DNA of 22,114 nt from JBBIWA01 sp037439425. GTDB taxonomy: Bacteria; Acidobacteriota; Blastocatellia; RBC074. Shown piece by piece: positions 1-7,215 of the stretch (position 1 is its first letter; each line of letters opens with the position of its first letter). Below the pieces are notes generated by a model, which searched no databases, was not told the origin of the DNA, and saw nothing but the letters and a program-made list of their open reading frames with translations. The DNA lies in assembly GCA_037439425.1 (NCBI GenBank), contig JBBIWA010000086.1, forward strand, positions 1 to 22,114. Reading direction: 5' to 3'. The translations under genes and the position numbers were made by a program.

Positions 1-19
1 CCATGGTGTCATGACCCAG

Positions 20-69
20 ATTCGGATTTCGGATTTAAATCCGCAATTCGAAATTCGCAATTCGAAATC
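20..69. repeat. Heptanucleotide-type simple repeat
   Basis: AT-rich stretch built from 7-base units of the ATTTCGG / ATTCGCA / ATTCGAA type, with the perfect palindrome GGATTTAAATCC near its centre. Similar tracts recur at 4209-4242, 21863-21895 and 22046-22079, always between genes. The rest of 1-124 holds no gene that I can support. Confidence 0.75.
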
Positions 70-124
70 TCCAAACGTAGTTCACCGGATTACTCCGGAT
101 CACTGAGCCTCACTTGAGTGTTTG

Positions 125-165
125 CGAGAAGAAAAAGCAGTTATCAAACCGTCAGTTTGATAACT
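125..165 (-). terminator. Rho-independent terminator downstream of the D-aminoacylase gene
   Basis: On the minus strand an uninterrupted 11-bp stem (AGTTATCAAAC at 139-149 pairing with GTTTGATAACT at 155-165, 5-base loop) is followed directly by GCTTTTTCTTCTC. The stem lies 38-64 bases past the stop codon of the minus-strand amidohydrolase gene, in the right place and orientation to end the racemase/deacylase transcript. Confidence 0.82.
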
Positions 166-202
166 TTCCTTATTCCTCTCGCGCCGCGCACTCAACAACA
201 AT

Positions 203-1897
203 CTAGCTGACTTTCCCTGGCCCCCACAAGGCTCGTCCAGGTTTCGCGCCTGTGTGCTTGCCATCCTTCAAAACCTGCGCTCCATTGACGAAAACATGCT
301 TCACACCAACCGCATACTGGTGGGGGTTATCGAAGGTGGCACGATCAGCAATCTCTTGCGGATCGAATACCACTACATCGGCAAACATTCCTTCTTTAAT
401 AAATCCACGGCGCTCCAACCCAAGATTGCTCGCTGGCAAACCACTTAAGCGCCGCACTGCTTCCGCCAGCGAAATCACCTTCTCTTCGCGCACATACTTG
501 CCCAGCAGCCGGGCAAAATTTCCATAGGCTCGCGGGTGCGTGGAAGATTTGAGGAACACGCCTTCGGCCGCCATGGAGGCCGCATCTGAACCTAGCGAGA
601 CCCAGGGCTGGCGAAGCTGCTTCTTGAGGTTCTCCTCAGACATCATAAAGTAGACAGCCCCAACGCGCGAGCGATCTTCAAGCACTAGGTCCATAATCGT
701 CTCGACTGGGTCCTGACCGCGCAGACGTGCCACTTCAGCTAGCGTCTTGCCCGTGTAGGCTTTGAGATTGTCCGACTTAAATTCGACCAGCAAGACGCGC
801 TCAGGCGCTCCTGCTGCGAGATACAGATTCTCCCACTCGCTGGTCGGAGTACGAATTGCTGCCGCGATCTTCTTGCGCAGCGCTGGATCCTGCAGCCGCT
901 CAAAGAGCGCTTCGTACCCTCCATCGAGTGCCCAGGGCGGCATAGCGGCATCCAGCCCGGTGGCGCCTGCCGGATAGAGATACATATTGGCCGTGATCTG
1001 CAAGCCCTCGCGCCGCGCGGCATTGATCATCGCAATGACGCGGTCCATCTTATGCCAGTTCTGTTGGCCCGCAGCTTTGAGATGGTAGATTTCAGCCGGG
1101 ATCTTTGCCTCACGCGCAATGCGGATCAATTCCTCGACAGCTTCGATCAAGCGATTGCCTTCACTGCGCAGGTGCGAGATATATTTGCCTCGGTATTGAG
1201 CAGCCACTTTACACAGCTCGATCAGCTCTTCGGTCGGAGCATAGAAAGCAGGAGCATAAATGAGCGACGAGCCGATGCCAAGCGCGCCAGCTTCCATCTC
1301 GCGCCGCACCAATTGGCGCATCTGGTCAAGCTGTTGCGGCGTAGCTTTCCTGTCCTCCAAGCCGATCACATATTCGCGAATCGTCGTCGCACCAATAAAG
1401 GAAGCTACATTCTGCGATATGCCACGCTTCTCCAGATAAGAGAGGTACTCAGCCAGCGTCGTCCAGGCGATCTCATACTTGAGATCTCCCTGAGCTGCAA
1501 CTCGCCGCCGCTTCATCTCCTCATTAAGCGGTCCCATCGAATCGCCTTCGCCGAAGACCTGCGTAGTCACACCCTGCCGGACCTCACTCTCCGAGCGGCC
1601 ATCAATAATCAGCGTCTCAGTGGACCACGAGAGCATATTGATGAAGCCGGGCGCCACTGCCAGCCCGCGCGCATCTATCACGGTGCCCGCGCTGGCGGAA
1701 GCGAGCTTGCCAACCGCGACGATCTGATCGCCTCTTATGCCCACATCAGCCTGTTTAGGCGCGCCACCTGTGCCGTCATAAACGGTCCCTCCTTTGATGA
1801 CTACCTCAAAGGCGTCAGCCGGCGACGCTTGCCCCAGACTCAGCAGAGGCAGGCCGAGAGATAACAGCAGAGCGATTTTGTGGTGAAAGCGTTTCAC
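203..1897 (-). CDS. Exported D-aminoacylase-family amidohydrolase (N-acyl-D-amino-acid deacylase-like)
   Basis: Family role: hydrolysis of N-acyl-D-amino acids or D-aminoacyl compounds by a metal-dependent amidohydrolase TIM barrel. Seen here: a hydrophobic signal peptide (KRFHHKIALLLSLGLPLLSL, likely cleaved after ADA), the amidohydrolase beta-sandwich start FEVVIKGGTVYDGTG, GVTTQVFGEG, metal-ligand-type histidines in YISHLRSEG and EIYHLKAAG, the SLGSDA aspartate, and a C-terminal GMFADVVVFD strand. The start is the GTG at 1897, because GGGGGAG sits 4 bases upstream; an in-frame GTG at 1921 would add eight residues and has no clear ribosome site. Odd: the usual PGFIDxHxH motif reads PGFINMLSW, so both HxH histidines are missing, and the GNC cysteine region reads GEGDS. 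I recall relatives with this variant motif, so it is probably a real subfamily, but its substrate is uncertain. It lies 95 bp behind the racemase gene on the same strand and probably shares its transcript. Confidence 0.85.
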   Translation of the reverse strand: MKRFHHKIALLLSLGLPLLSLGQASPADAFEVVIKGGTVYDGTGGAPKQADVGIRGDQIVAVGKLASASAGTVIDARGLAVAPGFINMLSWSTETLIIDGRSESEVRQGVTTQVFGEGDSMGPLNEEMKRRRVAAQGDLKYEIAWTTLAEYLSYLEKRGISQNVASFIGATTIREYVIGLEDRKATPQQLDQMRQLVRREMEAGALGIGSSLIYAPAFYAPTEELIELCKVAAQYRGKYISHLRSEGNRLIEAVEELIRIAREAKIPAEIYHLKAAGQQNWHKMDRVIAMINAARREGLQITANMYLYPAGATGLDAAMPPWALDGGYEALFERLQDPALRKKIAAAIRTPTSEWENLYLAAGAPERVLLVEFKSDNLKAYTGKTLAEVARLRGQDPVETIMDLVLEDRSRVGAVYFMMSEENLKKQLRQPWVSLGSDAASMAAEGVFLKSSTHPRAYGNFARLLGKYVREEKVISLAEAVRRLSGLPASNLGLERRGFIKEGMFADVVVFDPQEIADRATFDNPHQYAVGVKHVFVNGAQVLKDGKHTGAKPGRALWGPGKVS

Positions 1898-1901
1898 CTC
1901 T

Positions 1902-1908
1902 CTCCCCC
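1902..1908 (-). promoter_or_regulatory. Ribosome binding site that fixes the amidohydrolase start
   Basis: GGGGGAG on the minus strand, 4 bases before the GTG at 1897. It favours the internal GTG over the GTG at 1921 and puts the signal peptide at the very N terminus. Confidence 0.6.
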
Positions 1909-1992
1909 GAAGACAAACCACGAAGAATTAGACTTCAGACACCAGACATTAGACCAGATCCGAGTCTGAGGTTTAATGAACCGAGAAACAGA

Positions 1993-3186
1993 CTAAAGAA
2001 TCCGTCGTGGCAGCAATGGATTGAGGTGCATAGTGAGGTCGTAGACCGAGACTCCGCAAGAAGCTGCCACATCCTCAGGCCGCGACCCTTCCTGCCAATC
2101 AAAAAGCGTCGCTACGTCGCCAATGCGCACACGCGGCTCTGCACCGATTTCTACAATTGTATGGCTGGCGGAGACCGAAGCGATGACCGGATAGAGCTTG
2201 TCGCCGATACGCACGCGCGCCCCTTTAGCTGCAAGGCGCGGCCATCCATCAGTGTGCCCGACTGGCAGCGTCGCCACCCACACATCATCTTTGGCCACGT
2301 AGGCCCGGTTGTAGCCTGCGCTCTCGCCACGACGCAGTTTCTTGACGTAAATGACCCGCGTCTTAAGGCTCACAGCCGGACGAAGCTCCATCAGGCCAGA
2401 TGAGCGGAATTCTTTCTCCGGATAGATGCCATAGATAGCCATCCCCGGCCGCACCATGTCCAGAAAGGCATCGGGGTGCTGAAACAGGGCGAAGCTGGAA
2501 GCCGCATGCTTGCGCCCCAGACGGATGCCCTCTTTTTCCACTTCGCCGCACAACGCCTTGAAGCGTCTGAGCTGTTCTTTATCAAACTCTGGGTCTTCAG
2601 TGAAGGTCATCATCACTGCTTCGATCCGTGCCCCTGGGCGGGCAGCCAGATCACGAATCAAAGAAGCAGCTTCAGTATGCGGAACTCCCACGCGGCCAAT
2701 TCCGGTGTCCACACAGATGTGAATCGAGATGGCCTTCTGAAGCTTGTGAGAGAGGCGATCCAGAACCGCACCCACCGGAGTGTAAACCATCGGCGTGATG
2801 TTGCGCCTCACAGCCTCTTCCAGCTCCTTCTCATCGTAAGGCCCCATCAGCAGGATCGGCTTGCGAGCGCCAGCGTCTCGCAGCGTGATGGCTTCCTGCA
2901 GCTTGACGACTGCCAGTCCGGCAATAGCGGGCAATGGCTCCAGCAGCCTGGCGATACTCACCACCCCCAGGCCATAGCCGTTGTTCTTGATGACAGCCAG
3001 AATCGGCCTTGAAGCCACGCGGCGGTGAATCTGCTGCACATTGTGGCGCACATGCTCGGCCTGGATCTCGATCCACGGATCAAAGGATGAGCCCGCCTCA
3101 GCAGGAGCTTCAACCGCCAGCGCCCTGCAGCTCAGTGCGGGAAGCGCGAGTCCGGCTTTGAAAAATGAACGACGCGAGCTTTTCAT
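1993..3186 (-). CDS. alr: Tat-exported alanine-racemase-family PLP enzyme
   Basis: Fold-type III PLP racemase that interconverts L- and D-amino acids. Seen: AVIKNNGYGLG with the PLP-binding lysine, RPGMAIYGIYP, the catalytic tyrosine region ESAGYNRAY, and the PVGHTDGWPR segment. About 397 residues against roughly 360-380 for cytosolic Alr; the extra length is an N-terminal twin-arginine signal (SSRRSFFKAG, then a hydrophobic stretch to ALAVEA). This implies folded export to the periplasm, as for periplasmic broad-specificity racemases. The MDQ segment normally found near the C terminus reads ASH, so specificity or activity may differ from plain alanine racemase. The start is the second ATG (3186): AAGGAG lies 6 bases upstream, whereas it abuts the ATG at 3192 directly. 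The following gene is the amidohydrolase, suggesting a D-amino-acid operon. The gene symbol reflects family only. Confidence 0.85.
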   Translation of the reverse strand: MKSSRRSFFKAGLALPALSCRALAVEAPAEAGSSFDPWIEIQAEHVRHNVQQIHRRVASRPILAVIKNNGYGLGVVSIARLLEPLPAIAGLAVVKLQEAITLRDAGARKPILLMGPYDEKELEEAVRRNITPMVYTPVGAVLDRLSHKLQKAISIHICVDTGIGRVGVPHTEAASLIRDLAARPGARIEAVMMTFTEDPEFDKEQLRRFKALCGEVEKEGIRLGRKHAASSFALFQHPDAFLDMVRPGMAIYGIYPEKEFRSSGLMELRPAVSLKTRVIYVKKLRRGESAGYNRAYVAKDDVWVATLPVGHTDGWPRLAAKGARVRIGDKLYPVIASVSASHTIVEIGAEPRVRIGDVATLFDWQEGSRPEDVAASCGVSVYDLTMHLNPLLPRRIL

Positions 3187-3192
3187 AAGCAT

Positions 3193-3198
3193 CTCCTT
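3193..3198 (-). promoter_or_regulatory. Shine-Dalgarno of the racemase gene
   Basis: AAGGAG on the minus strand. Spacing is 6 bases to the ATG at 3186 and zero to the ATG at 3192, so it selects the downstream start. Confidence 0.7.
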
Positions 3199-3366
3199 CC
3201 AGCTGCCCGATCAGCCGGGATCATCACGTCACATAGCGGCCACGCGAGGAACGCCTCGGAGGCTGGCGCCCCTTTCAATCAGACACTCGTCATCTCTCCT
3301 TTAAGCGCATGTCCTGTTTACAGATCACGGGGGCGCCGCAAGCTAGGCTCAATTTCAGCGCGGCGA

Positions 3367-3521
3367 TTAAGGAAATATGGCGGCTTCGATCTCTTCGCGC
3401 ATCAGAGCTGCTGCCTTGATAGAACTCTCCACTGCCTTCCAGAACTAGCTGTGACCTGCGGCCTTCTTTCGCTCACAGTATACCAATCGCCTTCGACCGG
3501 TGAGAAGCGCTTAGCATTCAT
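3367..3521 (-). pseudogene. Small coding-like remnant with one frameshift
   Basis: On the minus strand ATG at 3521 opens MNAKRFSPVEGDWYTVSE and runs to about PQVTASS. A shift of one frame then gives WKAVESSIKAAALMREEIEA ending at a TAA. Both pieces have protein-like composition and join without a gap, which suggests a gene of about 52 codons broken by a single indel, or a sequencing error. I do not recognise the family. It lies directly beside the end of the inverted-repeat arm. Confidence 0.3.
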
Positions 3522-3739
3522 CTCACATCTTCGTCGCCATCTTTCTCCGCTAGCTGCGGAGCCTTGCCCGATTAAGAACTGTCACCTTCTTTGCTCAAAT
3601 GCCACAACCACAATGCTGCGATAGCTCTCCACGACGAGCTTGGAAAACCCAAAAGATCGTCCGCAAGGAGCACTGCGATTGGCCTTCAGGAGACTTATGA
3701 TAGAGCCGAGCAGCGCGCCGCCAACACTTTGTACGCTAA

Positions 3740-3957
3740 ACACGCCAACCCACCGAGAGCAGGACTATTGAGAGCGTGGGGCTGAGAAGTGACCATAATT
3801 GTGTTCCAATTCGTAGCCGTCCTTCTTGTGGGTTTTGAACTGAAGGCTTCTCGATTCGAGAGCGTGAAGGGCTGATGATCTGAGCCGCGTTTTCTAGGAT
3901 CACTTCTAGGTCCGTCATCCACGAATTGTGATATATCAGCTTACCTTCTGCATTGCG
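3740..3957 (-). pseudogene. Decayed C-terminal fragment of a DDE transposase (IS4-like superfamily)
   Basis: The minus strand encodes RNAEGKLIYHNSWMTDLEV followed by ENAAQII and RSRIEKP. After a frameshift it encodes QFKTHKKDGYELEHNYGH. This order (EGxxxY, TDxxV, ENxxxI, GRxRWKIExE, then LKxxGYxxEHNxGHG) is what I know from the end of IS4-like DDE transposases. The fragment lacks the WK of RWKIE, is frameshifted before the HNYGH motif, and has no N-terminal catalytic part. No terminal inverted repeats or target duplications could be assigned. A shorter second copy lies at 18830-18946. Confidence 0.6.
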
Positions 3958-4100
3958 GGAAGATCGAACTTGTGGCGACTCACCCCTTCCTTTCCCGTCT
4001 GCCAGAATCAAAGACTGCATATGCCGTTGCGGAAGGCAGGACTCGCGGCAACTCGCGCTCGACAAAGCGGCGCCAGAATTGTATCGCCCAATTCAAGAAG

Positions 4101-4119
4101 CCACGGCCTTGTGCCGTGG
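4101..4119. repeat. Copy of the CCACGGC hairpin repeat
   Basis: CCACGGC and GCCGTGG form a perfect 7-bp stem around a 5-base loop (CTTGT here). Same family as 4263-4281 and the tandem array at 18609-18759; its flank GAGTTTCACG matches the array read in reverse. Confidence 0.75.
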
Positions 4120-4208
4120 AGTTTCACGTTTGTGGCTAACATCGACGCTTTTTCCTAAACGCTCTCAATTCGCGGTTACAGTAGCCAGGAGCGTGAAACT
4201 CCACTTTG

Positions 4209-4242
4209 AATTTCGGATTGCGAATTGCGAATTGCGGATTTG
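4209..4242. repeat. Heptanucleotide-type simple repeat
   Basis: Head-to-tail 7-base units of the ATTGCGA type flanked by ATTTCGG and GCGGATTTGG. Same class as 20-69 and the two tracts near the right end of the window. Confidence 0.75.
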
Positions 4243-4262
4243 GTAGCCAGGATCGTGAGACT

Positions 4263-4281
4263 CCACGGCGCAAGGCCGTGG
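4263..4281. repeat. Copy of the CCACGGC hairpin repeat
   Basis: CCACGGC-GCAAG-GCCGTGG, 7-bp stem with a 5-base loop, followed by CCTCTTTGCGGCAAAATGTC. Read on the minus strand that flank matches the bases before 18609. Confidence 0.75.
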
Positions 4282-4542
4282 CCTCTTTGCGGCAAAATGT
4301 CACTTCTGCCGGCGCGCGCCTATTCTCTCCCTCACCACCAAGTGTGAATAATGCGTCTCGCCTCTCTTGCCCTTGCGCCTCAAACTTCCAGCAGAGTTGA
4401 TCTTCCTCGAATGAAAATATTCACTTCCCTCGAAAGCGAGCGGGTAATACTTCTCGCCACTCGGTCACAAACCGCACACTCCGTCCAACTCTCCGCCGTC
4501 CGCCCGAGGACCTCAGGCTGTGATCTGCCGCAACGACTCTGT

Positions 4543-4657
4543 CGGTTACACTCAAAGCTCTCTCGCATATGCGTATCAGACGTACGCTTTTTGAGTGTGG
4601 GGGATGTGACTCAGGACGGTTACAGTCAAGGCTCTCTCGCATATGCGTATCAGACAT
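4543..4657. repeat. Two direct copies of a 41-base element at 74-base spacing
   Basis: The element reads CGGTTACA(C/G)TCAA(A/G)GCTC, then TCTCGCATATGCGTATCAGA, then C. Copies start at 4543 and 4617. Part of a third copy, inverted, lies at 18539-18563. It contains the partial palindrome GCATATGCG. Confidence 0.7.
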
Positions 4658-5123
4658 TATCTCCTCTACCTCAAAGACTCGTTCCGGCTTCCGCTCGCCC
4701 AGGTTCGTTCCTTATCCCTCGCTGAACCGCCAGCAAGCTCTGGTGTTGAAAGAAGAAGATCACAAAGGCGCTGATGCAGCACACCAGCCATTCTCAAATT
4801 GCTGCGGTCTCGTGCTCACGACTCTCAGGGACTCGCTTTAAGACTTCAGGGTGAGCAAATCTCGAAGAGCTTCAAAAGTTAAACTCTTGAGTGGTCTCTG
4901 GGCAGGAGTTTCATGCTTTACTCTTCAGCTCTCGCGCGCTTATTTCATAACCGCCTAGGTCAAGCGCAGAAACTTTTTTGGCTCATTCAACTACTTACAG
5001 CCGTATCCGGCTAAGCGGGACTTGCTGATAAACAGGTGCTCACCCTCTATATCGGCGCGCAGTCTCGGTTAGAATATTCAGCCTAATCAGTGAACAAAGT
5101 TTATTGAATTGCGAAGTGCAGCA

Positions 5124-5765
5124 ATGGATAAACTTTCAACGATAGCGGCTCAACTTGCAGAACAGGGGTGGGCGCTGAGCGAAGAATTTCTGTCTACGGC
5201 TGAGCTCCTTGCGCTGGCGCAAGAGGCAAGGCGGTTATGGCGGCAGGGAGATTTTAAAGCTGCAGGGATTGGGAGGGGCTCCGGCTTCAGAATCCGCCCT
5301 GAGATCAGAGGTGACTCTATCCTCTGGTTGGAGCCAGATCGCCTGACACCTGCGCAAATGAAGTATTGGTCCGAGATTGAAAAGCTCAGGCGGCGGCTGA
5401 ACCAGGAACTGTTCCTGGGATTGAGAGAATTTGAGGCTCATTACGCAGTCTATCCTCCAGGGGCCTGCTACCGGAAACATCTGGACCGCTTCAGCACCTC
5501 TGATGAGCGCGCCATTTCTTGCTCTCTGTACCTCAACTTTGGTTGGCGCCAGCAAGATCGCGGCCAGTTGCGCCTCTATCCGCGCCAGGACGACCCGGAG
5601 GCAGTGGTCGAAATCAGCCCACAGGCGGGCACGTTCGTGATCTTCAGAAGCGACACCATTTACCACGAGGTGTTGTCCCCTTTAAAAGAAAGGTTCAGTT
5701 TGACCGGCTGGTTCAAGAGGCGTTCTCTGAGCAAAGCTCTCTGGCCAGCGAGCAGGATGAGCTGA
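5124..5765 (+). CDS. 2-oxoglutarate/Fe(II)-dependent oxygenase, prolyl-4-hydroxylase-like
   Basis: Predicted cytoplasmic non-haem iron dioxygenase that would couple 2-oxoglutarate decarboxylation to hydroxylation of a protein or small-molecule substrate. The double-stranded beta-helix signature is complete: HxD in YRKHLDRF, the distal histidine in TIYHEVLSP and the 2-oxoglutarate-binding arginine in KERFSLTGWF, with SLYLNFGW and GQLRLYP strands between. About 213 residues, usual for single-domain bacterial P4H-like enzymes. The ATG at 5124 is preferred; a TTG at 5109 would add five residues, and neither has a strong ribosome site. The gene ends 10 bp from the end of the convergent waaF gene. 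The substrate cannot be read from the sequence; no obvious partner gene is adjacent. Confidence 0.82.
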   Translation: MDKLSTIAAQLAEQGWALSEEFLSTAELLALAQEARRLWRQGDFKAAGIGRGSGFRIRPEIRGDSILWLEPDRLTPAQMKYWSEIEKLRRRLNQELFLGLREFEAHYAVYPPGACYRKHLDRFSTSDERAISCSLYLNFGWRQQDRGQLRLYPRQDDPEAVVEISPQAGTFVIFRSDTIYHEVLSPLKERFSLTGWFKRRSLSKALWPASRMS

Positions 5766-5775
5766 GGTTTGAAAC

Positions 5776-6888
5776 TCAGTAGCCTGGTGTTGTCTGTTCC
5801 GATTTAGAAGAAAAATCGTGGACTTCGGCGAGCACAGCGCGCGCTCTTTGAGCCACTTCATCGCTGGAAATGCGCCTCATGCAGCGATGATCAATTGGGC
5901 AATCGCGCAACATACAGCGCGCGCATTCGACACCTTCGGCGCGAATAACCACCGCATGCGGCCCTCTGGGCGCAGTCTCGAATTCGTTGGTCGGGCCGAA
6001 GATGGTCAGGGTTGGTTTCCCCAATGCCGCCGCGATGTGCGCTGGCCCGGTGTCGTTGCTGACCAGCAGTGCGCAGCGATCAAGCAAGCCAATCAATTGC
6101 CCCAAACTGGTTTCGCCAGCCAGATTGATGGCACCTGTTTCTTGCATTTGTGCCATCACTTGCTCGGCAATTGCCCGCTCTGTTCTCGCGCCCAGCAAAA
6201 TCACTTGCGCACCTAGCTTGCGGATCAACTCGTCAGCCAGCGCTGCGAAGTGGGCTGCCGGCCAGCACTTCGCTCGACTGTTGGTCGCTCCCGCATTGAG
6301 CGCGATGAGCAACTGCTGGGTACCGGCGATCTGGTAACGCTGCAGCAGCGCTTCCGCTGCAGCCCTCTGCTCGGCGCTGGCTCGAAGCGATGGGACTGAA
6401 GTCTTTAGCTCCCTGCTCTCAACACTCGTCCCCAAGCAAATCTCTTCGCTTGCGGCCACCAAGTCCAGGTAGTCGTGTGTCTGATGGCGATGTGGCCCAC
6501 TGCGCTTGAGCGCGTGGGTCAACAACAGGCTGCGCCCTTGCGCGGCATAGCCAATGCGCAGCCGCGCTCCGCCCAGCCAGGCCAGCAACGCCGCTTCAAA
6601 AGCATTCTGGAAGAGAATAGCCAGATCGAACTGCCGTTCCAGCAGTGCGCGCGCCATTTTCAGAAATGCAGGCCACCCTTCTTTGTGGCGGCGGTAGATT
6701 AAAACTTCGTCCACCAGTTCAGAAGCCTCAAACAGCTCGGCTGTGCGTGGCGTGGTCAGCAGCGTGATGCGCGCGCCGGGGAAAGACGACCGCAGGCGGC
6801 CAAGCGCCGGTGTGGTCATTACTGCGTCTCCTACCCAGTTGGTCCCCCGCACCAGGATGCGCTCGATTGGAGTCTCCTTTACCTGCAT
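5776..6888 (-). CDS. waaF: Lipopolysaccharide heptosyltransferase II-type glycosyltransferase (GT9)
   Basis: GT-B glycosyltransferase of family 9, which adds ADP-heptose to the LPS inner core at the cytoplasmic face of the inner membrane. Seen: N-terminal RGTNWVGDAVMTTPAL, the mid-protein FDLAILFQNAFEAALLAWL segment, C-terminal LLVSNDTGPAHIAAALGKP followed by TIFGPT, and the cysteine-rich tail ECARCMLRDCPIDHRCM typical of WaaF. At 370 residues it is close to the usual 340-350. AGGGGAG lies 4 bases before the ATG. It is convergent with the oxygenase gene. The protein implies a Gram-negative envelope with heptose-containing or similar glycolipid; the exact sugar donor is by homology only. Confidence 0.85.
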   Translation of the reverse strand: MQVKETPIERILVRGTNWVGDAVMTTPALGRLRSSFPGARITLLTTPRTAELFEASELVDEVLIYRRHKEGWPAFLKMARALLERQFDLAILFQNAFEAALLAWLGGARLRIGYAAQGRSLLLTHALKRSGPHRHQTHDYLDLVAASEEICLGTSVESRELKTSVPSLRASAEQRAAAEALLQRYQIAGTQQLLIALNAGATNSRAKCWPAAHFAALADELIRKLGAQVILLGARTERAIAEQVMAQMQETGAINLAGETSLGQLIGLLDRCALLVSNDTGPAHIAAALGKPTLTIFGPTNEFETAPRGPHAVVIRAEGVECARCMLRDCPIDHRCMRRISSDEVAQRARAVLAEVHDFSSKSEQTTPGY

Positions 6889-7143
6889 ATGTCTCCCCTG
6901 ATTGTCCTCAACGACCGCAGAAATTTCAATCTGGAGGCCAGCTGTGCCTTCAAGTCACCGAATTAAGACCTCACACCTTGATAATGACCTTGTCAAAAAG
7001 CTGAGCTCCACAAGCGTGAGGATGAAACCCAGGAGAACTTATTCTGGCTAGCTGATTTAATAAAAAATAAGAAAATTTAAGCGGCCTTTTAAGGACTTTA
7101 TGGAGTCTACTAGGGTATCTTCTTTCTCTAAAGAAAAACAGTC
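6889..7143. other. Divergent intergenic region without a gene
   Basis: Separates waaF (minus) from the sigma-like gene (plus) and must hold promoters for both. It includes an AT-rich stretch around 7055-7105 (TTTAATAAAAAATAAGAAAA) and a small hairpin TCTTT-CTCT-AAAGA near 7123-7136. No promoter could be assigned with confidence. Confidence 0.5.
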
Positions 7144-7197
7144 CACAGCCGGTAGGGGAGGCAACCGGGGTGCACTGTGACGGGCAGGGCACCCGGT
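7144..7197 (+). promoter_or_regulatory. Structured 5' leader with two mutually exclusive hairpins
   Basis: Hairpin A: CACAG (7144-7148) pairs with CTGTG (7175-7179), and inside it CCGGT (7149-7153) pairs with ACCGG (7164-7168). Hairpin B: ACCGGGGTGC (7164-7173) pairs with GCACCCGGT (7189-7197) with one bulge. Both need the ACCGG segment, so only one can form at a time. A good ribosome site follows at 7206-7210. This is the layout of an attenuator or riboswitch-like element. I do not recognise it as a known riboswitch class. Confidence 0.45.
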
Positions 7198-7215
7198 TCA
7201 AAACTCAAGGTGGAT

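Larger units (their letters stand above)
3529..5015 (-). repeat. Left arm of a long diverged inverted repeat
   Basis: Read on the minus strand this arm matches 18469-19060 of the plus strand in the same order of blocks. First comes TTAGCCGGATA(C/T)(G/A)GCTGTAA with AATGAGCCAAAA, then a CTGATACGCA(T/G)ATGCGAGAG block, then TGACATTTTGCCGCAAAGAG, then the CCACGGC..GCCGTGG palindrome with TTGGGCGATACAATT. Last come the transposase remnant and GATGGCGACGAAG. This arm is about 2.5 times longer than the other because of extra inserted or retained sequence. Confidence 0.8.
3187..5123. other. 1.9-kb gene-poor intergenic region
   Basis: No intact gene is supportable here. 3199-3366 should contain the promoter of the racemase operon, though I see no convincing -35/-10 pair. 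3367-3521 holds a small broken reading frame. 3529-5015 is the left arm of a long inverted repeat shared with 18469-19060, including a decayed transposase tail, two copies of a palindrome, a heptanucleotide tract and a duplicated 41-base element. 5016-5123 is the leader of the oxygenase gene. Confidence 0.7.

Noticed and set aside
1052..1864. 270-residue open frame on the plus strand opposite the amidohydrolase
   Set aside because: It lies wholly inside a gene with a clear family match, has no ribosome site and no recognisable motif; it is an antisense shadow.
3928..4246. Plus-strand frames across the transposase remnant and heptanucleotide tract
   Set aside because: They are opposite the recognisable minus-strand transposase fragment and end in translated simple repeats.
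6971..7201. 76-residue minus-strand frame over the structured leader
   Set aside because: No ribosome site, low-complexity composition, and it overlaps the leader structure of the plus-strand gene.
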